Positions 38,235 to 47,800 of a stretch of 64,000 nucleotides of DNA are shown here, one piece after another. Source of the stretch: an uncultured Shewanella sp. (GTDB lineage: Bacteria; Pseudomonadota; Gammaproteobacteria; Enterobacterales; Shewanellaceae); contig NZ_CANMWS010000011.1 in NCBI RefSeq assembly GCF_947501665.1, forward strand, positions 96,442-160,441, given 5' to 3'. Below the pieces are notes generated by a model. The model saw nothing but the letters and a program-made list of their open reading frames with translations, had not been told where the DNA came from and made no database searches. Positions within the stretch are counted from its first letter, which is position 1; every line of letters begins with the position of its first letter. The translations under genes and the position numbers were made by a program.

Positions 38235-38507
38235 TTAGCCGCCTCTCATATGACTTATCTGATCAAACGTCATCGTGGCATAACTGAGCAAAGCACTGCC
38301 CATCCAATGATAAGACGCCACTAATGTAATACAAACAGCCACCAACTTAATTAAGAACTGCAAGGTTTGATCTTGAATTTGAGTCAAAGCTTGTACTAGA
38401 CTCACCATCACCCCGACCACAGATGCCACAACAACGACAGGTAACGATAACAAGAGCACAATCCACAGTAACTCAGAGGTCAGTTTAATAATTAATGCTT
38501 CACTCAT
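38235..38507 (-). CDS. sctS: SctS, export gate small membrane protein (SsaS-like)
   Basis: 90 residues, two hydrophobic helices around a short loop containing QALTQIQDQTLQFLIK, the hallmark of the FliQ/SpaQ family. Lies between sctR and sctT. Confidence 0.94.
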   Translation of the reverse strand: MSEALIIKLTSELLWIVLLLSLPVVVVASVVGVMVSLVQALTQIQDQTLQFLIKLVAVCITLVASYHWMGSALLSYATMTFDQISHMRGG

Positions 38508-38587
38508 ACCAATCCTTTCTTACCATACTGTTATTCATGATCTTAATATCAACAATCAGCTTTCTTGCACGTTCAACAATATTTGTT

Positions 38588-39238
38588 TCATGAAAACGAG
38601 ATCATTAATTGACCCACCAGCTTTTCCCACCCCCCCATTAAAATGAAAATAAGGAGTTTGAAAGGTAATGAAATCGTCATGGGTGATACCATCATCATCC
38701 CCATTGCCAATAAGATATTTGACACGACCAAATCAATGGCAATAAAAGGTAAATAAAGTAATAAACCAATCTTGAAGGCTTCAATTAATTGGCTTAATGC
38801 AAAAGCTGGGATCATCACCAGTAATGACTCTTTTGAGAGAATGTCATGATACTTCTGCGGCCAAATTTTCTGACCCACATTAATAAAGAAATAAGACTGT
38901 TTGGTACTGGTATTACGATCTAAAAATTCACGATAAGGGACCAATACTTGCGTATCCACCTTACTCATCAATTGAGGATCATCAAGGGTTATCGGCGATA
39001 CTTCTAAACTATCATTCACGGCCATGCCGATTGGCGCCATCGTAAATAATGTGAGGACTAACGCTAAGCCATAAATCGCCATATTAGGTGGAATTTGCTG
39101 GATCCCTAACGCATTACGTAGCATAGCAAAAACAATAGCAAGCTTTAAAAAAGAAGTGCCCATTACTGCAAACAATGGCAATAAAGACAAGCCAAACAAC
39201 AAGATTATCAGCTGAAAAGGTTGATCGAGTATCGCCAT
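38588..39238 (-). CDS. sctR: SctR, export gate protein (SsaR-like)
   Basis: 216 residues, FliP/SpaP family: N-terminal hydrophobic helices with MGTSFLKLAIVFAMLRNALG and IQQIPPNMAIYGLAL, then ALSQLIEAFKIGLLLYLPF and MGMMMVSPMTISLPFKLLIF near the C-terminus. It is the pentameric core of the export gate. Confidence 0.95.
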   Translation of the reverse strand: MAILDQPFQLIILLFGLSLLPLFAVMGTSFLKLAIVFAMLRNALGIQQIPPNMAIYGLALVLTLFTMAPIGMAVNDSLEVSPITLDDPQLMSKVDTQVLVPYREFLDRNTSTKQSYFFINVGQKIWPQKYHDILSKESLLVMIPAFALSQLIEAFKIGLLLYLPFIAIDLVVSNILLAMGMMMVSPMTISLPFKLLIFILMGGWEKLVGQLMISFS

Positions 39239-39335
39239 TTGGCATCTCCTTTAGTCTAAGATGCCATGATGACCGCATTATGTTTTTATCACTATCAGGT
39301 GAAAACCTGACATCATTAAATAAAGCGTGATGAGC

Positions 39336-40187
39336 TTAGTGAAAATATTCTTCTATTTGAATTAAGAGCCCACCTCGTCCTCTCATTAAAGTACCCGTGG
39401 CCGCAATCTCATCACCATGGGTCAGTTGTGCCTGACTGTACATATTCATGTCACCCGATAAACGATCCCCCTCCATCATACTGCCAATTTGTGCAAGTGA
39501 TAACTCAATGCTTGCCAGCTTAGCCACTAGCGGAGGATGTACAAAATTCAGTTTGTGACTCATCTGCTCAATAATAATGCCATTTACATCAATATCATCA
39601 AGCGATACCACGGCAATGGGCCTGTCCCACCAAAGTATAGATTGCCCTTGTTCTGGCTTAACATCACCTTTAAGCCATTGTCCTTCACTGACTTGAACAC
39701 GATGATAATCTTCACTGGACTGTTCGATATACCCTGCCACTAAACTCAGTTCAACCAAGGGCTCTTGCCCACGAAAAGGTGACCACTGGGTTATCATATC
39801 TTGATACAAATTAACCGGCACCTGAAGAAAAGCACAGCCATAATCATCAAACGACATGAATGGATAAATATCATCAGCTAATACCATCGATACTGGCGAC
39901 TCTTCCAATAACTCTCCCAGCCAATCTCCAACAGGTTCAAACAAAATGGCTGAAACACATGCGAGCAATTCATCAGGAAGTACACTAGGATCAGGTAGCG
40001 CTGAATAGTGTTCAACAAGCTGCTGCCAATCATTATAACTACACCAGACGCCAACGCCAGAAGCTTGTCCCTTCATTTGCCAAAAAAAACCATCACCGGA
40101 TCGCCGCGCGAGTTCAATTTTACATCGCTCATTTTGCAAACCGGTTCCAATAATCTGACTTAAACTTAATAATTCATTCGCCGACAC
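39336..40187 (-). CDS. sctQ: SctQ, cytoplasmic sorting-platform ring protein (SsaQ-like)
   Basis: 283 residues. The C-terminal 75 residues (IELSLAQIGSMMEGDRLSGD to GGLLIQIEEYF) form a SpoA/FliN-type domain; the N-terminal part is divergent. Salmonella SsaQ also makes a short C-terminal product from an internal start; I could not find a convincing internal ribosome site here. Overlaps sctP by 14 bases. Confidence 0.85.
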   Translation of the reverse strand: MSANELLSLSQIIGTGLQNERCKIELARRSGDGFFWQMKGQASGVGVWCSYNDWQQLVEHYSALPDPSVLPDELLACVSAILFEPVGDWLGELLEESPVSMVLADDIYPFMSFDDYGCAFLQVPVNLYQDMITQWSPFRGQEPLVELSLVAGYIEQSSEDYHRVQVSEGQWLKGDVKPEQGQSILWWDRPIAVVSLDDIDVNGIIIEQMSHKLNFVHPPLVAKLASIELSLAQIGSMMEGDRLSGDMNMYSQAQLTHGDEIAATGTLMRGRGGLLIQIEEYFH

Positions 40188-40611
40188 GTTTCACCTCCAA
40201 TGTCACTGGCGTTGGACGCGTTTGTAATTGCTCAGTTAATTTTTCAGCTACCTTATTAAGCGCACTTTCCTGCCGTTCATTTGCTGGAAACAGCTTAATC
40301 ACAGCCTGATTCTGGCGGTAACTGGCCTGAATAATCAGCCCCATCATAGGCCCATTTAACAAACGATAACATAACATATCACCTTGGCGCATGATTTCAG
40401 CACTGCCTTTGCGATACACACCACCGTCTTGACTTAACATCGCTAAACCGGCTTTATCTATTCCAGTACGAGTCTGCTTATCTAAGTCTTTTGATATTGA
40501 CATACAACGGGAAAAGCGGTCACGTAGCTCAGAGTCAGGATCACCTCGCTCTTCAACTGACATGACTCTCATGAAATGTGCCTTATCAACACTCAGATTA
40601 TGACTCATCAA
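40174..40611 (-). CDS. sctP: SctP-type needle-length regulator (SsaP-like)
   Basis: 145 residues, short, with a C-terminal domain like other SsaP proteins (NGPMMGLIIQASYRQNQAVIKLFPANERQ). By position between sctO and sctQ it is the ruler/switch partner that works with SctU. Overlaps both neighbours. Confidence 0.7.
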   Translation of the reverse strand: MMSHNLSVDKAHFMRVMSVEERGDPDSELRDRFSRCMSISKDLDKQTRTGIDKAGLAMLSQDGGVYRKGSAEIMRQGDMLCYRLLNGPMMGLIIQASYRQNQAVIKLFPANERQESALNKVAEKLTEQLQTRPTPVTLEVKRVGE

Positions 40612-41002
40612 GTACCACCTTTAGTTTTTCTTGATCTTTTAAGAGCTTTTGAATATCAAAATTAAATTTCACTATGGCTTGCTCAACATCAGCCAGTCGT
40701 TCTTTATGCTCAAGAATAGACTGAGCTAAAGCACGCTCTTTTTGGTATTGCCTTGCCAAAGCTAATTTAAAATCATCAAATTCACTCGGCGTTAAACTCT
40801 CTTCGGGTAACGTTTGCTGACGTATCGCCAATAACACCGCTTTTCTTTGCTCAGTAACAGAACTAATATCTCGCTTTATACTGGCGCATTGCGTTTCAAG
40901 TTCAACCAGTTTCCGCCTTAGCTTATCTTCTTTTTGTTTACGAATAACCACCAATCGAGCCAGCATTATCTTGTCTGCTTCATCAATATTCAATGACGAC
41001 AT
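40598..41002 (-). CDS. sctO: SctO, ATPase stalk protein (SsaO-like)
   Basis: 134 residues, almost wholly coiled coil with heptad patterns and many Lys/Glu (KQKEDKLRRKLVELETQ), as in FliJ/YscO. It links the SctN hexamer to SctV. Follows sctN by 16 bases. Confidence 0.82.
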   Translation of the reverse strand: MSSLNIDEADKIMLARLVVIRKQKEDKLRRKLVELETQCASIKRDISSVTEQRKAVLLAIRQQTLPEESLTPSEFDDFKLALARQYQKERALAQSILEHKERLADVEQAIVKFNFDIQKLLKDQEKLKVVLDES

Positions 41003-41018
41003 TCAGCCTCCTAAATAC

Positions 41019-42338
41019 CTAACTCACCACATCAGCTAGCAAGGCAATGGTATCTTCAAAAGGACTATGTTCATCAACACCTTGCTGTAAAAAAGCTCTT
41101 ACATCACTGATTTTCCTGACCGCTTCATCGGTATCAGCATCATTACCTTCTTGGTATTCTCCCACCCTAAGGAGCAGTTGAACCTCTTCATACAAAGAGA
41201 GAAATTGCCGCATTTTTGCCGCTTGTAATCGCTGTGATTTCGGCACAATTTGATCCATAACACGACTAACACTGGCATTAATATCAATAGCAGGATAATG
41301 ACCAGATCCTGCTAACTTGCGCGATAACACTACGTGTCCATCTAAAATTGAGCGAACTTCATCAGCCACAGGCTCGTTAATATTATCCCCTTCAACGAGC
41401 ACGGTATAAATCCCTGTAATATTACCTACTTTTGCAGGGCCTGCTCTTTCTAATAAACGCGATAAATTCACAAAAACACTCGGAGGGAAGCCGCTGGCAA
41501 CAGCAGGCTCACCGGCAGCCAAGCCAATTTCCCGCCCAGCTCGAGCAAATCGCGTTAACGAGTCCACCATGAGCAAAACATTTTTACCTTGATCTCTAAA
41601 ATACTCGGCTATTGTGGTTGCTGTGAGTGAGGCTTTCATTCGCTCTAATGGAGGCCTATCTGACGTTGCTACCACCATCACTGTCCGTTTGCGGGTTTCA
41701 ACGGGTAAGTTGTATTCCATAAATTCGCGAACTTCCCGTCCCCGTTCCCCCACTAGCGCCAAAACAACAACATCAGCTTCGCAATGAGAGGCTATCATGC
41801 CCAGCAGCGTACTTTTCCCTCCCCCTGCTGCCGCAAATATACCTAAACGTTGGCCTTTACCGCATGTCAGTGCACTGTCTAGTGCTCTAATCCCCATAGG
41901 AAGAACTTCTGAAATCAATTGCCGACTTAACGGATCGGGCGCTTCGCTGTGATTTTCTCGAAACTCAGTACTCGGTGCATCTTGTCCATCGATAGGCTTA
42001 CCCAACCCATCTAAAATACGCCCTAAAAGCCAACTGCCCACTGCGACACGATGACCGTGACCTAACAGTTCAATATCTTCCCCTGTGCGTAATTTATCCG
42101 TACTATCAAAAGGAGATAGCATGGCCTCATCACCCATCAATGCCACCACTTCAGCACTTAATCGGCCACCTATTACACATAATTCTCCTTGATGTGCACC
42201 AGGCAAAGAAGCTCGAATAAGCGTCGGTCCAATTTCTTTCACCTTACCAAAATAACGAACAGCCGGTGCGGCAGGCACATCGGTAAATAAATCCTGTGTA
42301 AGCGTATTCAATAGCGTTTCTTTATCAGGCAATTGCAT
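41019..42338 (-). CDS. sctN: SctN, T3SS ATPase (SsaN-like)
   Basis: About 439 residues from the ATG at 42338, which has GGGG nine bases upstream; an ATG at 42347 lies too close to that site. Walker A FAAAGGGKST is at about 168-177 and Walker B-type strand VLLMVDSLTRFARA follows, with the F1-like DINASVSRVM segment. It is a YscN/FliI hexamer that strips chaperones and unfolds cargo. Overlaps the sctV end. Confidence 0.96.
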   Translation of the reverse strand: MQLPDKETLLNTLTQDLFTDVPAAPAVRYFGKVKEIGPTLIRASLPGAHQGELCVIGGRLSAEVVALMGDEAMLSPFDSTDKLRTGEDIELLGHGHRVAVGSWLLGRILDGLGKPIDGQDAPSTEFRENHSEAPDPLSRQLISEVLPMGIRALDSALTCGKGQRLGIFAAAGGGKSTLLGMIASHCEADVVVLALVGERGREVREFMEYNLPVETRKRTVMVVATSDRPPLERMKASLTATTIAEYFRDQGKNVLLMVDSLTRFARAGREIGLAAGEPAVASGFPPSVFVNLSRLLERAGPAKVGNITGIYTVLVEGDNINEPVADEVRSILDGHVVLSRKLAGSGHYPAIDINASVSRVMDQIVPKSQRLQAAKMRQFLSLYEEVQLLLRVGEYQEGNDADTDEAVRKISDVRAFLQQGVDEHSPFEDTIALLADVVS

Positions 42339-44379
42339 CAAATTCATCCCCTACAAAATCAACATGGGCAATCACTTTAATTTCCGCATCATCACCTAAC
42401 TCTTGAAAAGATAAAGCATGATAAGTGTACAAGTCTCGCTCCACGATTTTTCGTAAATAACGACGTACATCTAAAGACGTTAATAGCACACATTGCACAT
42501 TGTCATTGAGCTTAGCTTTAATCGTATTTAAGATATGCTGAGTTTGATTGCCATCTAGGGCTGAATAACTGCCCGCAGTGGATTGTCTGATCCCCTCTCG
42601 GATCATATTTTCAATCCCTTCACCTATCATCACCACTGAAATCCAGCCTTGGGGCCCTGTAAAACGGCGACGAATATGTCGTCGAAGGGATATACGTACA
42701 TATTCCGTTAACATGACAATGTCTTTTTCTTTGGGCACCCATGTTACTAATGTTTCAAAAATCGTACGTAAGTCTCGAATAGAAATGCCTTCTTCGACTA
42801 ATCGCTGTAAGCACTCGGCAATTTTACTGACCGATAAAAGTCGCTGTAATTCTTTGACAAGCTCACCATATCGCTCTTCCATAGCATCCATCAAATAACG
42901 TGTTTCTTGTACACCAATCAATTCGTTTGCATAACGCTCGACCACTTTGCCAACTAAAAAGCTTGGGATTTTCGCACCTTGACAGAGCTTCATTTGTCCC
43001 GCTTCGGCTTGCTCAATGCTATTCCCCTGTAACCAATAAAGTGTCTCTCCACTAAAAGAGAGTATTTCTTGCCTAGCAGGTAATTGAGGTATCGTCTCAT
43101 TGAGTAACACTTCTTCAGGATTTAATGCCAGCTGTAATACCGGTTCTTGATAAAGCAACACTTGACACTCGTCAGCCTGACCGCCTTTAATTCTTTGAAA
43201 CTGAATGTCAGGCAAAGGCAGTCCAAGGCGTTCAAATAACTGCCAGCGAAGTCGCTGCAATTCTTCTTTAATCCCATTGCTATCCACATTTTCGCCTAAA
43301 GTTAACATCAAGGGAACAGCACTTGGCGTCATATTATCCCCATTCATTTCCCCATCAGCATTCATTTCTCCGGGGTTACTGATAGGCTCTCCAGAATCGC
43401 TGGTTTGCTTCTGTTTCTTCTGAGCATACCAACCACCAAATGCAATAAAACCACTAATCGTACCAAACACTAAAAAAGGAAAACCGGGTACTAAAGCGAA
43501 AACAAACATCACGCCACTGGCCAACATTAAAGATGCTGGCTGCTTACTCATTTGATTCACAAGATCAGATGCAAGATTTTGCCTCTGCTCACCTGGTACC
43601 CTTGTAACAATTAATCCGGCAGTGATAGAGATTAATAACGCAGGGATTTGGGCAATCAACCCATCACCAACAGATAAAACAGCATACAAGTTAAGCGCAT
43701 CACCAGCCGACATATCTTGTTGCATCACACCAATTGCAATCCCGCCGATAATGTTTGTTAAAATAACGATTACCCCAGCAATGGCATCACCTTTAACAAA
43801 TTTCATCGCCCCATCCATGGCACCATAAAGTTGACTTTCTTTTTGTACCAATCCCCGTTGACGTTTTGCCTCCTTAGCATCGATGACCCCTGCACGCATA
43901 TCACCATCAATACTCATTTGTTTACCTGGCATACCATCAAGGGAGAAACGTGCCCCCACTTCTGCTACCCGCTCTGAGCCTTTTGTAATAACAATAAACT
44001 GAACGATGGTAATAATAGCGAAAATGATGATCCCGACTGCGAGATTACCGCCCACCACAAAATTACCAAAGGCGTAGACAATATGGCCCGCATCGGCCTG
44101 TAATAAAATAAGTCGGCTGGTGCTAATGGTTAGCGCCAGTCTAAATAAGGTCGTAATTAATAAAAGAGAAGGAAAAACGGAAAATTCAAGCGGATCTTTA
44201 ATATAAATAGCAATCATCAATAGCATAATTGACAAGGCTAAATTAAAGGCAATCAACACATCAACCAGTAAAGTGGGCAATGGCAAGATCATCATAAAGA
44301 CGGCGACCATCAACATGGCCCCTAGTATAATATCCTGACGTCCCGCAGCCAGTTGTAACCAACGAGTTAAGGTCTTCAT
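42325..44379 (-). CDS. sctV: SctV, major export gate protein (SsaV-like)
   Basis: 684 residues from the ATG at 44379 (AGGTGG upstream), near SsaV (681). Eight membrane helices in the first half with the FlhA/LcrD signature region (ARFSLDGMPGKQMSIDGDMR), then a linker rich in Ser/Pro/Asn and a cytoplasmic ring domain. A longer reading from 44430 runs back into sctM. Start and sctM stop overlap as ATGA. Confidence 0.96.
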   Translation of the reverse strand: MKTLTRWLQLAAGRQDIILGAMLMVAVFMMILPLPTLLVDVLIAFNLALSIMLLMIAIYIKDPLEFSVFPSLLLITTLFRLALTISTSRLILLQADAGHIVYAFGNFVVGGNLAVGIIIFAIITIVQFIVITKGSERVAEVGARFSLDGMPGKQMSIDGDMRAGVIDAKEAKRQRGLVQKESQLYGAMDGAMKFVKGDAIAGVIVILTNIIGGIAIGVMQQDMSAGDALNLYAVLSVGDGLIAQIPALLISITAGLIVTRVPGEQRQNLASDLVNQMSKQPASLMLASGVMFVFALVPGFPFLVFGTISGFIAFGGWYAQKKQKQTSDSGEPISNPGEMNADGEMNGDNMTPSAVPLMLTLGENVDSNGIKEELQRLRWQLFERLGLPLPDIQFQRIKGGQADECQVLLYQEPVLQLALNPEEVLLNETIPQLPARQEILSFSGETLYWLQGNSIEQAEAGQMKLCQGAKIPSFLVGKVVERYANELIGVQETRYLMDAMEERYGELVKELQRLLSVSKIAECLQRLVEEGISIRDLRTIFETLVTWVPKEKDIVMLTEYVRISLRRHIRRRFTGPQGWISVVMIGEGIENMIREGIRQSTAGSYSALDGNQTQHILNTIKAKLNDNVQCVLLTSLDVRRYLRKIVERDLYTYHALSFQELGDDAEIKVIAHVDFVGDEFDAIA

Positions 44380-44738
44380 AGCAAACCACCTTTGAGCACA
44401 TTCGATAAAAATTTTCGCTGTGCTTTGCATATTCGATACCAGTTCATACCTTCACTATTACTTGGCATTAAACTACTAATCATTAGGCTATTTTTGACAA
44501 TATAAAGGCGTTGAGGTAAGCCTAAAAAGACTTCAGGATGACAACGAGAAAGTAACGGAAGAACATCGGTTGTTTTGTGTTCTAAAAGCCAAGAGGTCAT
44601 TAATAGCCGCCCTTCTTCAAGCTCCAACAAAATACCAAAAGGCGGAAAGTGGCATTCTATTTTCTCATCTAACTCTGCCGGTTTTTCACCCATTAATTGA
44701 AAAAACTGCTCTAGATTGCGCTTTATTTTCAAATCCAT
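44376..44738 (-). CDS. SctM-like T3SS protein (SsaM-like)
   Basis: 120 residues from the ATG at 44738 with GGGGAG upstream; Salmonella SsaM has about 122. It has strands and helices typical of chaperone-like proteins (ECHFPPFGILLELEEGRLLMTSWLL). In SPI-2, SsaM works with SsaB and SsaL to control the order of secretion. Position directly before sctV supports the call. Confidence 0.75.
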   Translation of the reverse strand: MDLKIKRNLEQFFQLMGEKPAELDEKIECHFPPFGILLELEEGRLLMTSWLLEHKTTDVLPLLSRCHPEVFLGLPQRLYIVKNSLMISSLMPSNSEGMNWYRICKAQRKFLSNVLKGGLL

Positions 44739-44853
44739 GACTTTCTCCCCAATATTGACAGAGAGATCATGTCTGAAACGTAAAAAATGAACTATCAGGT
44801 AAAGACCTGACCCAAGAAAATTAAATTCACATGAAATAAAAAGACACAAATAA

Positions 44854-44881
44854 AAAAAGTGACCATCCTTAGTCACTTTTT
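44854..44881. terminator. bidirectional terminator between giant effector and sctM
   Basis: Ten-bp stem AAAAAGTGAC / GTCACTTTTT with an eight-base loop, T-rich on both strands, 18 bases after the effector stop. It should stop most transcripts from the effector gene before sctM. Confidence 0.85.
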
Positions 44882-44899
44882 CTCTATCAAACCTTTAAT

Positions 44900-47800
44900 C
44901 TAAAGTGTTGCTAAACGTTGCTCCATATTCTTGTATTTTGGCTCAAGTGCAATATCCATTGCTTGAATCTCGGCTAAAATATCTTGCTCCTTCATGTTAA
45001 CATTCATTCCATTTAACACACCTTGCTTATGGGCCCGACTAACCAAGGTTCTATCTGCAATAGACTTTTTCTCTTTCTCTTGAGCAATACGCTCATCGAT
45101 TTTGGCTTGTAACAAGGCTTGAAATTTCTCAACTTGCTTAGACTCTGTCTCTTTAGCGACAATGGCCACATTATCTTCTTTGAATCGCGCAATATTAAAG
45201 CCTAATACTGTCTCTTCATTCTTAGTTAATTGTAGTTTTTTTGTCGCCTCGCCAATACGCTGCAATGTCATCGCTTGTTTAACTCTTGTGGCAGTCGCTT
45301 TTAAATCAAATCCATACCCACCAAGAAAATCGACCGTTGCGGCATACTTCATCAAAATACCACTGGCAAAGGGTCCGCTTATCGCAGCCACTAAACCGAC
45401 AGCACCGGCAATAGCAAACGGCAAGCCACCAGTCCCCAACGTTAATAACACTGCGCCAGCTACCACTGATGCCGCAATTCCACCAGTAACAATTGCAGTG
45501 CTCACAGCTAACACTTTGGCTTGTGCTGTCGAGAAAGACCACCAATTTTTAACATCGGTCTTTAGCCTATCAAGCATGCCCGTGGTGCCAACCTCTTGAA
45601 TATCCTTAACACGAGTGCCCACTTGTACCATGATTTCACGAGAAGCCACATAACTCTTCATCGCATCCATACGCTGAGTCATCGTACCTTGAGTCTTAAC
45701 CGCTGTCATAATACCGCTGATCATCACTTCTCTTTCACGATTATTTGATACTTTTTTGGCTAATTCAACCTCTGCTTTGGTTTGCAAAATCCCCGCCATG
45801 CCACCTAAAGCCATTTTACTGAGACCACTCACACCAGGGATCTTACCAATCACGCCAGAGAATAAATTCCCTTCTACAAGACCTTGCGCAGCATTGGCCA
45901 CATAAGGTGCTGCACTGGCAAGGTAAAGTAACGCAATCATTTCAGGTGTCATGGCTAATTGTTCAACGGATGGTAAGATTTCTCTTTCACCAACCAGTAA
46001 GTCTTTCACTTGATTTTCAATAGAGGCTTTAGACCAAACATTATTGGCCATATCTTCTAGTTGCTGGCCAAAACTACCACCACCTGACGCAATAATCGAA
46101 TAAGCATGGGATAAACTGCCCCCTAACGCCGCCGCCTCACTGGGATGTTTTTGAGCCCAATGGTATAAATCTTGTAAACTTTGAGTAATAGCAGAAGTGG
46201 GTGCGGGTTCTCCCGGTAAAGACGCTTTGCCACTTGAGGTCATTGTCACCCCAAGTTGGTATAAAGCTTGATTGATACTGGTCATGCCATTTTTAGCCAA
46301 TTGACGCTCAAGCACTAACTGCTCAAAACTTGGCCGATAATCTTGCCCCCAATCACCCAAAACATTTTGAGTCGTCCAGCTTTTCCAAGCGTCGAGACTT
46401 AAATAACCGCCGCCATCAGGAAAACCACCATTTTGCATCACCTGAATATAGCTTTCTTTCAGTTTTAGCAAGTTTGCCGCATAAACAGCATCCATCGCTT
46501 TCACTTGCACTTTTAAGCTTTCAATGTTGTAAGACAGCTTTACCAGTGTCTTCAACTCCGCTTGTCCTAACTTAGGAGATAGAGTCGTTAAAGCTTGAAG
46601 ACTTCCATTGATACATTGCGCTCTTTTCAGCTCATATTGATCATATGCGCTTTTTAATACCTCATAATTTTCTACGCCACGTTCAGGCTTAACGACAGGA
46701 GGGTTTTCCTTTTCAAATACAGCATAATCTTGTGCACTCTGCTCTGTCACTTTTTTAAGACTATTTTCAATCCCGTTAGGATAAGCACGTATATGCTGCT
46801 TAAATAGCTCCGCCCGCTCTTTTTCAAGTGCGACTAAACTGGGCGAAATCACTAATAAGGCTTTATTATTCGCTCTCAAAAGTGGCAACTGCTCAAGATA
46901 CATCTGTAAATTAATTTTAGCCTTAGCACTTTTAATCTCTTGACCAATTTCTTTTAATTGCGCCTCCAGCGGCTCTAAACGATCAAGATTTTGATTACCA
47001 ACAGCTCTAACATTGGCAGTCAATTTGATTTCTGTCACCACTGATGCAAACAATTGTGTTTGTGCAAGCTCACTGGTGACCTCTTGTAATTGCTTGTTAA
47101 ATAATGCCGTCAATTGTGGTTTATTTTGTGAGCTTAATGCCATGAGCAAAGCATTAAGTGCCTTTTTCTGACTCGACAACGCTTCAACTTTAGCTTGTAG
47201 CATCATATGGTATTGCTCAGGCTCTTTCTTTACTAGACCATATAAGCCTTCCCTATGAGCGAGTATATTTTGAAACATTTCACCATAGCTTTGCTTAAAA
47301 TTATCTGGTTTTGTACGTTCAAAATTATCAAGTAAATCATTAGCACTAGACAATGCATCGGCAGGATTAGTATCGTCCACACTGACTTCTAAGTGCTCTT
47401 TAAATTTAGCCAGTTCAGCTTGAAGTACTGTATTTTCAGTAACTTCATCGACGCGAAAATCACCAAGACCGTCCGCATCTTGTAAGAACTCTAGCGTCCT
47501 TAGACGTAAGTTTTCTTCTGTGACACCATTTTCGGCTTTTTCAATTTGAGATAAGGTCTCCTTGAGTACATCACGGCTATCAATCACACGCTGCTCTTGA
47601 CCGGTTAATAGTAAATCACGATCTAAATTTTGTTGCTTTACTTTCTCCTTCGTTGCAATCAGTACTTCTTCAATGAACGCGCTCACTCTCTCTTTCGCAG
47701 CCTGATTAATTAATGCCATTGGAAGCTTTGCCAAACTGCCAACTAACTCTTCGGATTGATCAACTAATTCCGCTTTTAAAAAGTGCGATAGCATTTTACC

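Noticed and set aside
45162..45599. 145-codon plus ORF inside the giant effector gene
   Set aside because: Antisense shadow of a Gly/Ala-rich hydrophobic region, with no ribosome site or recognisable domain.
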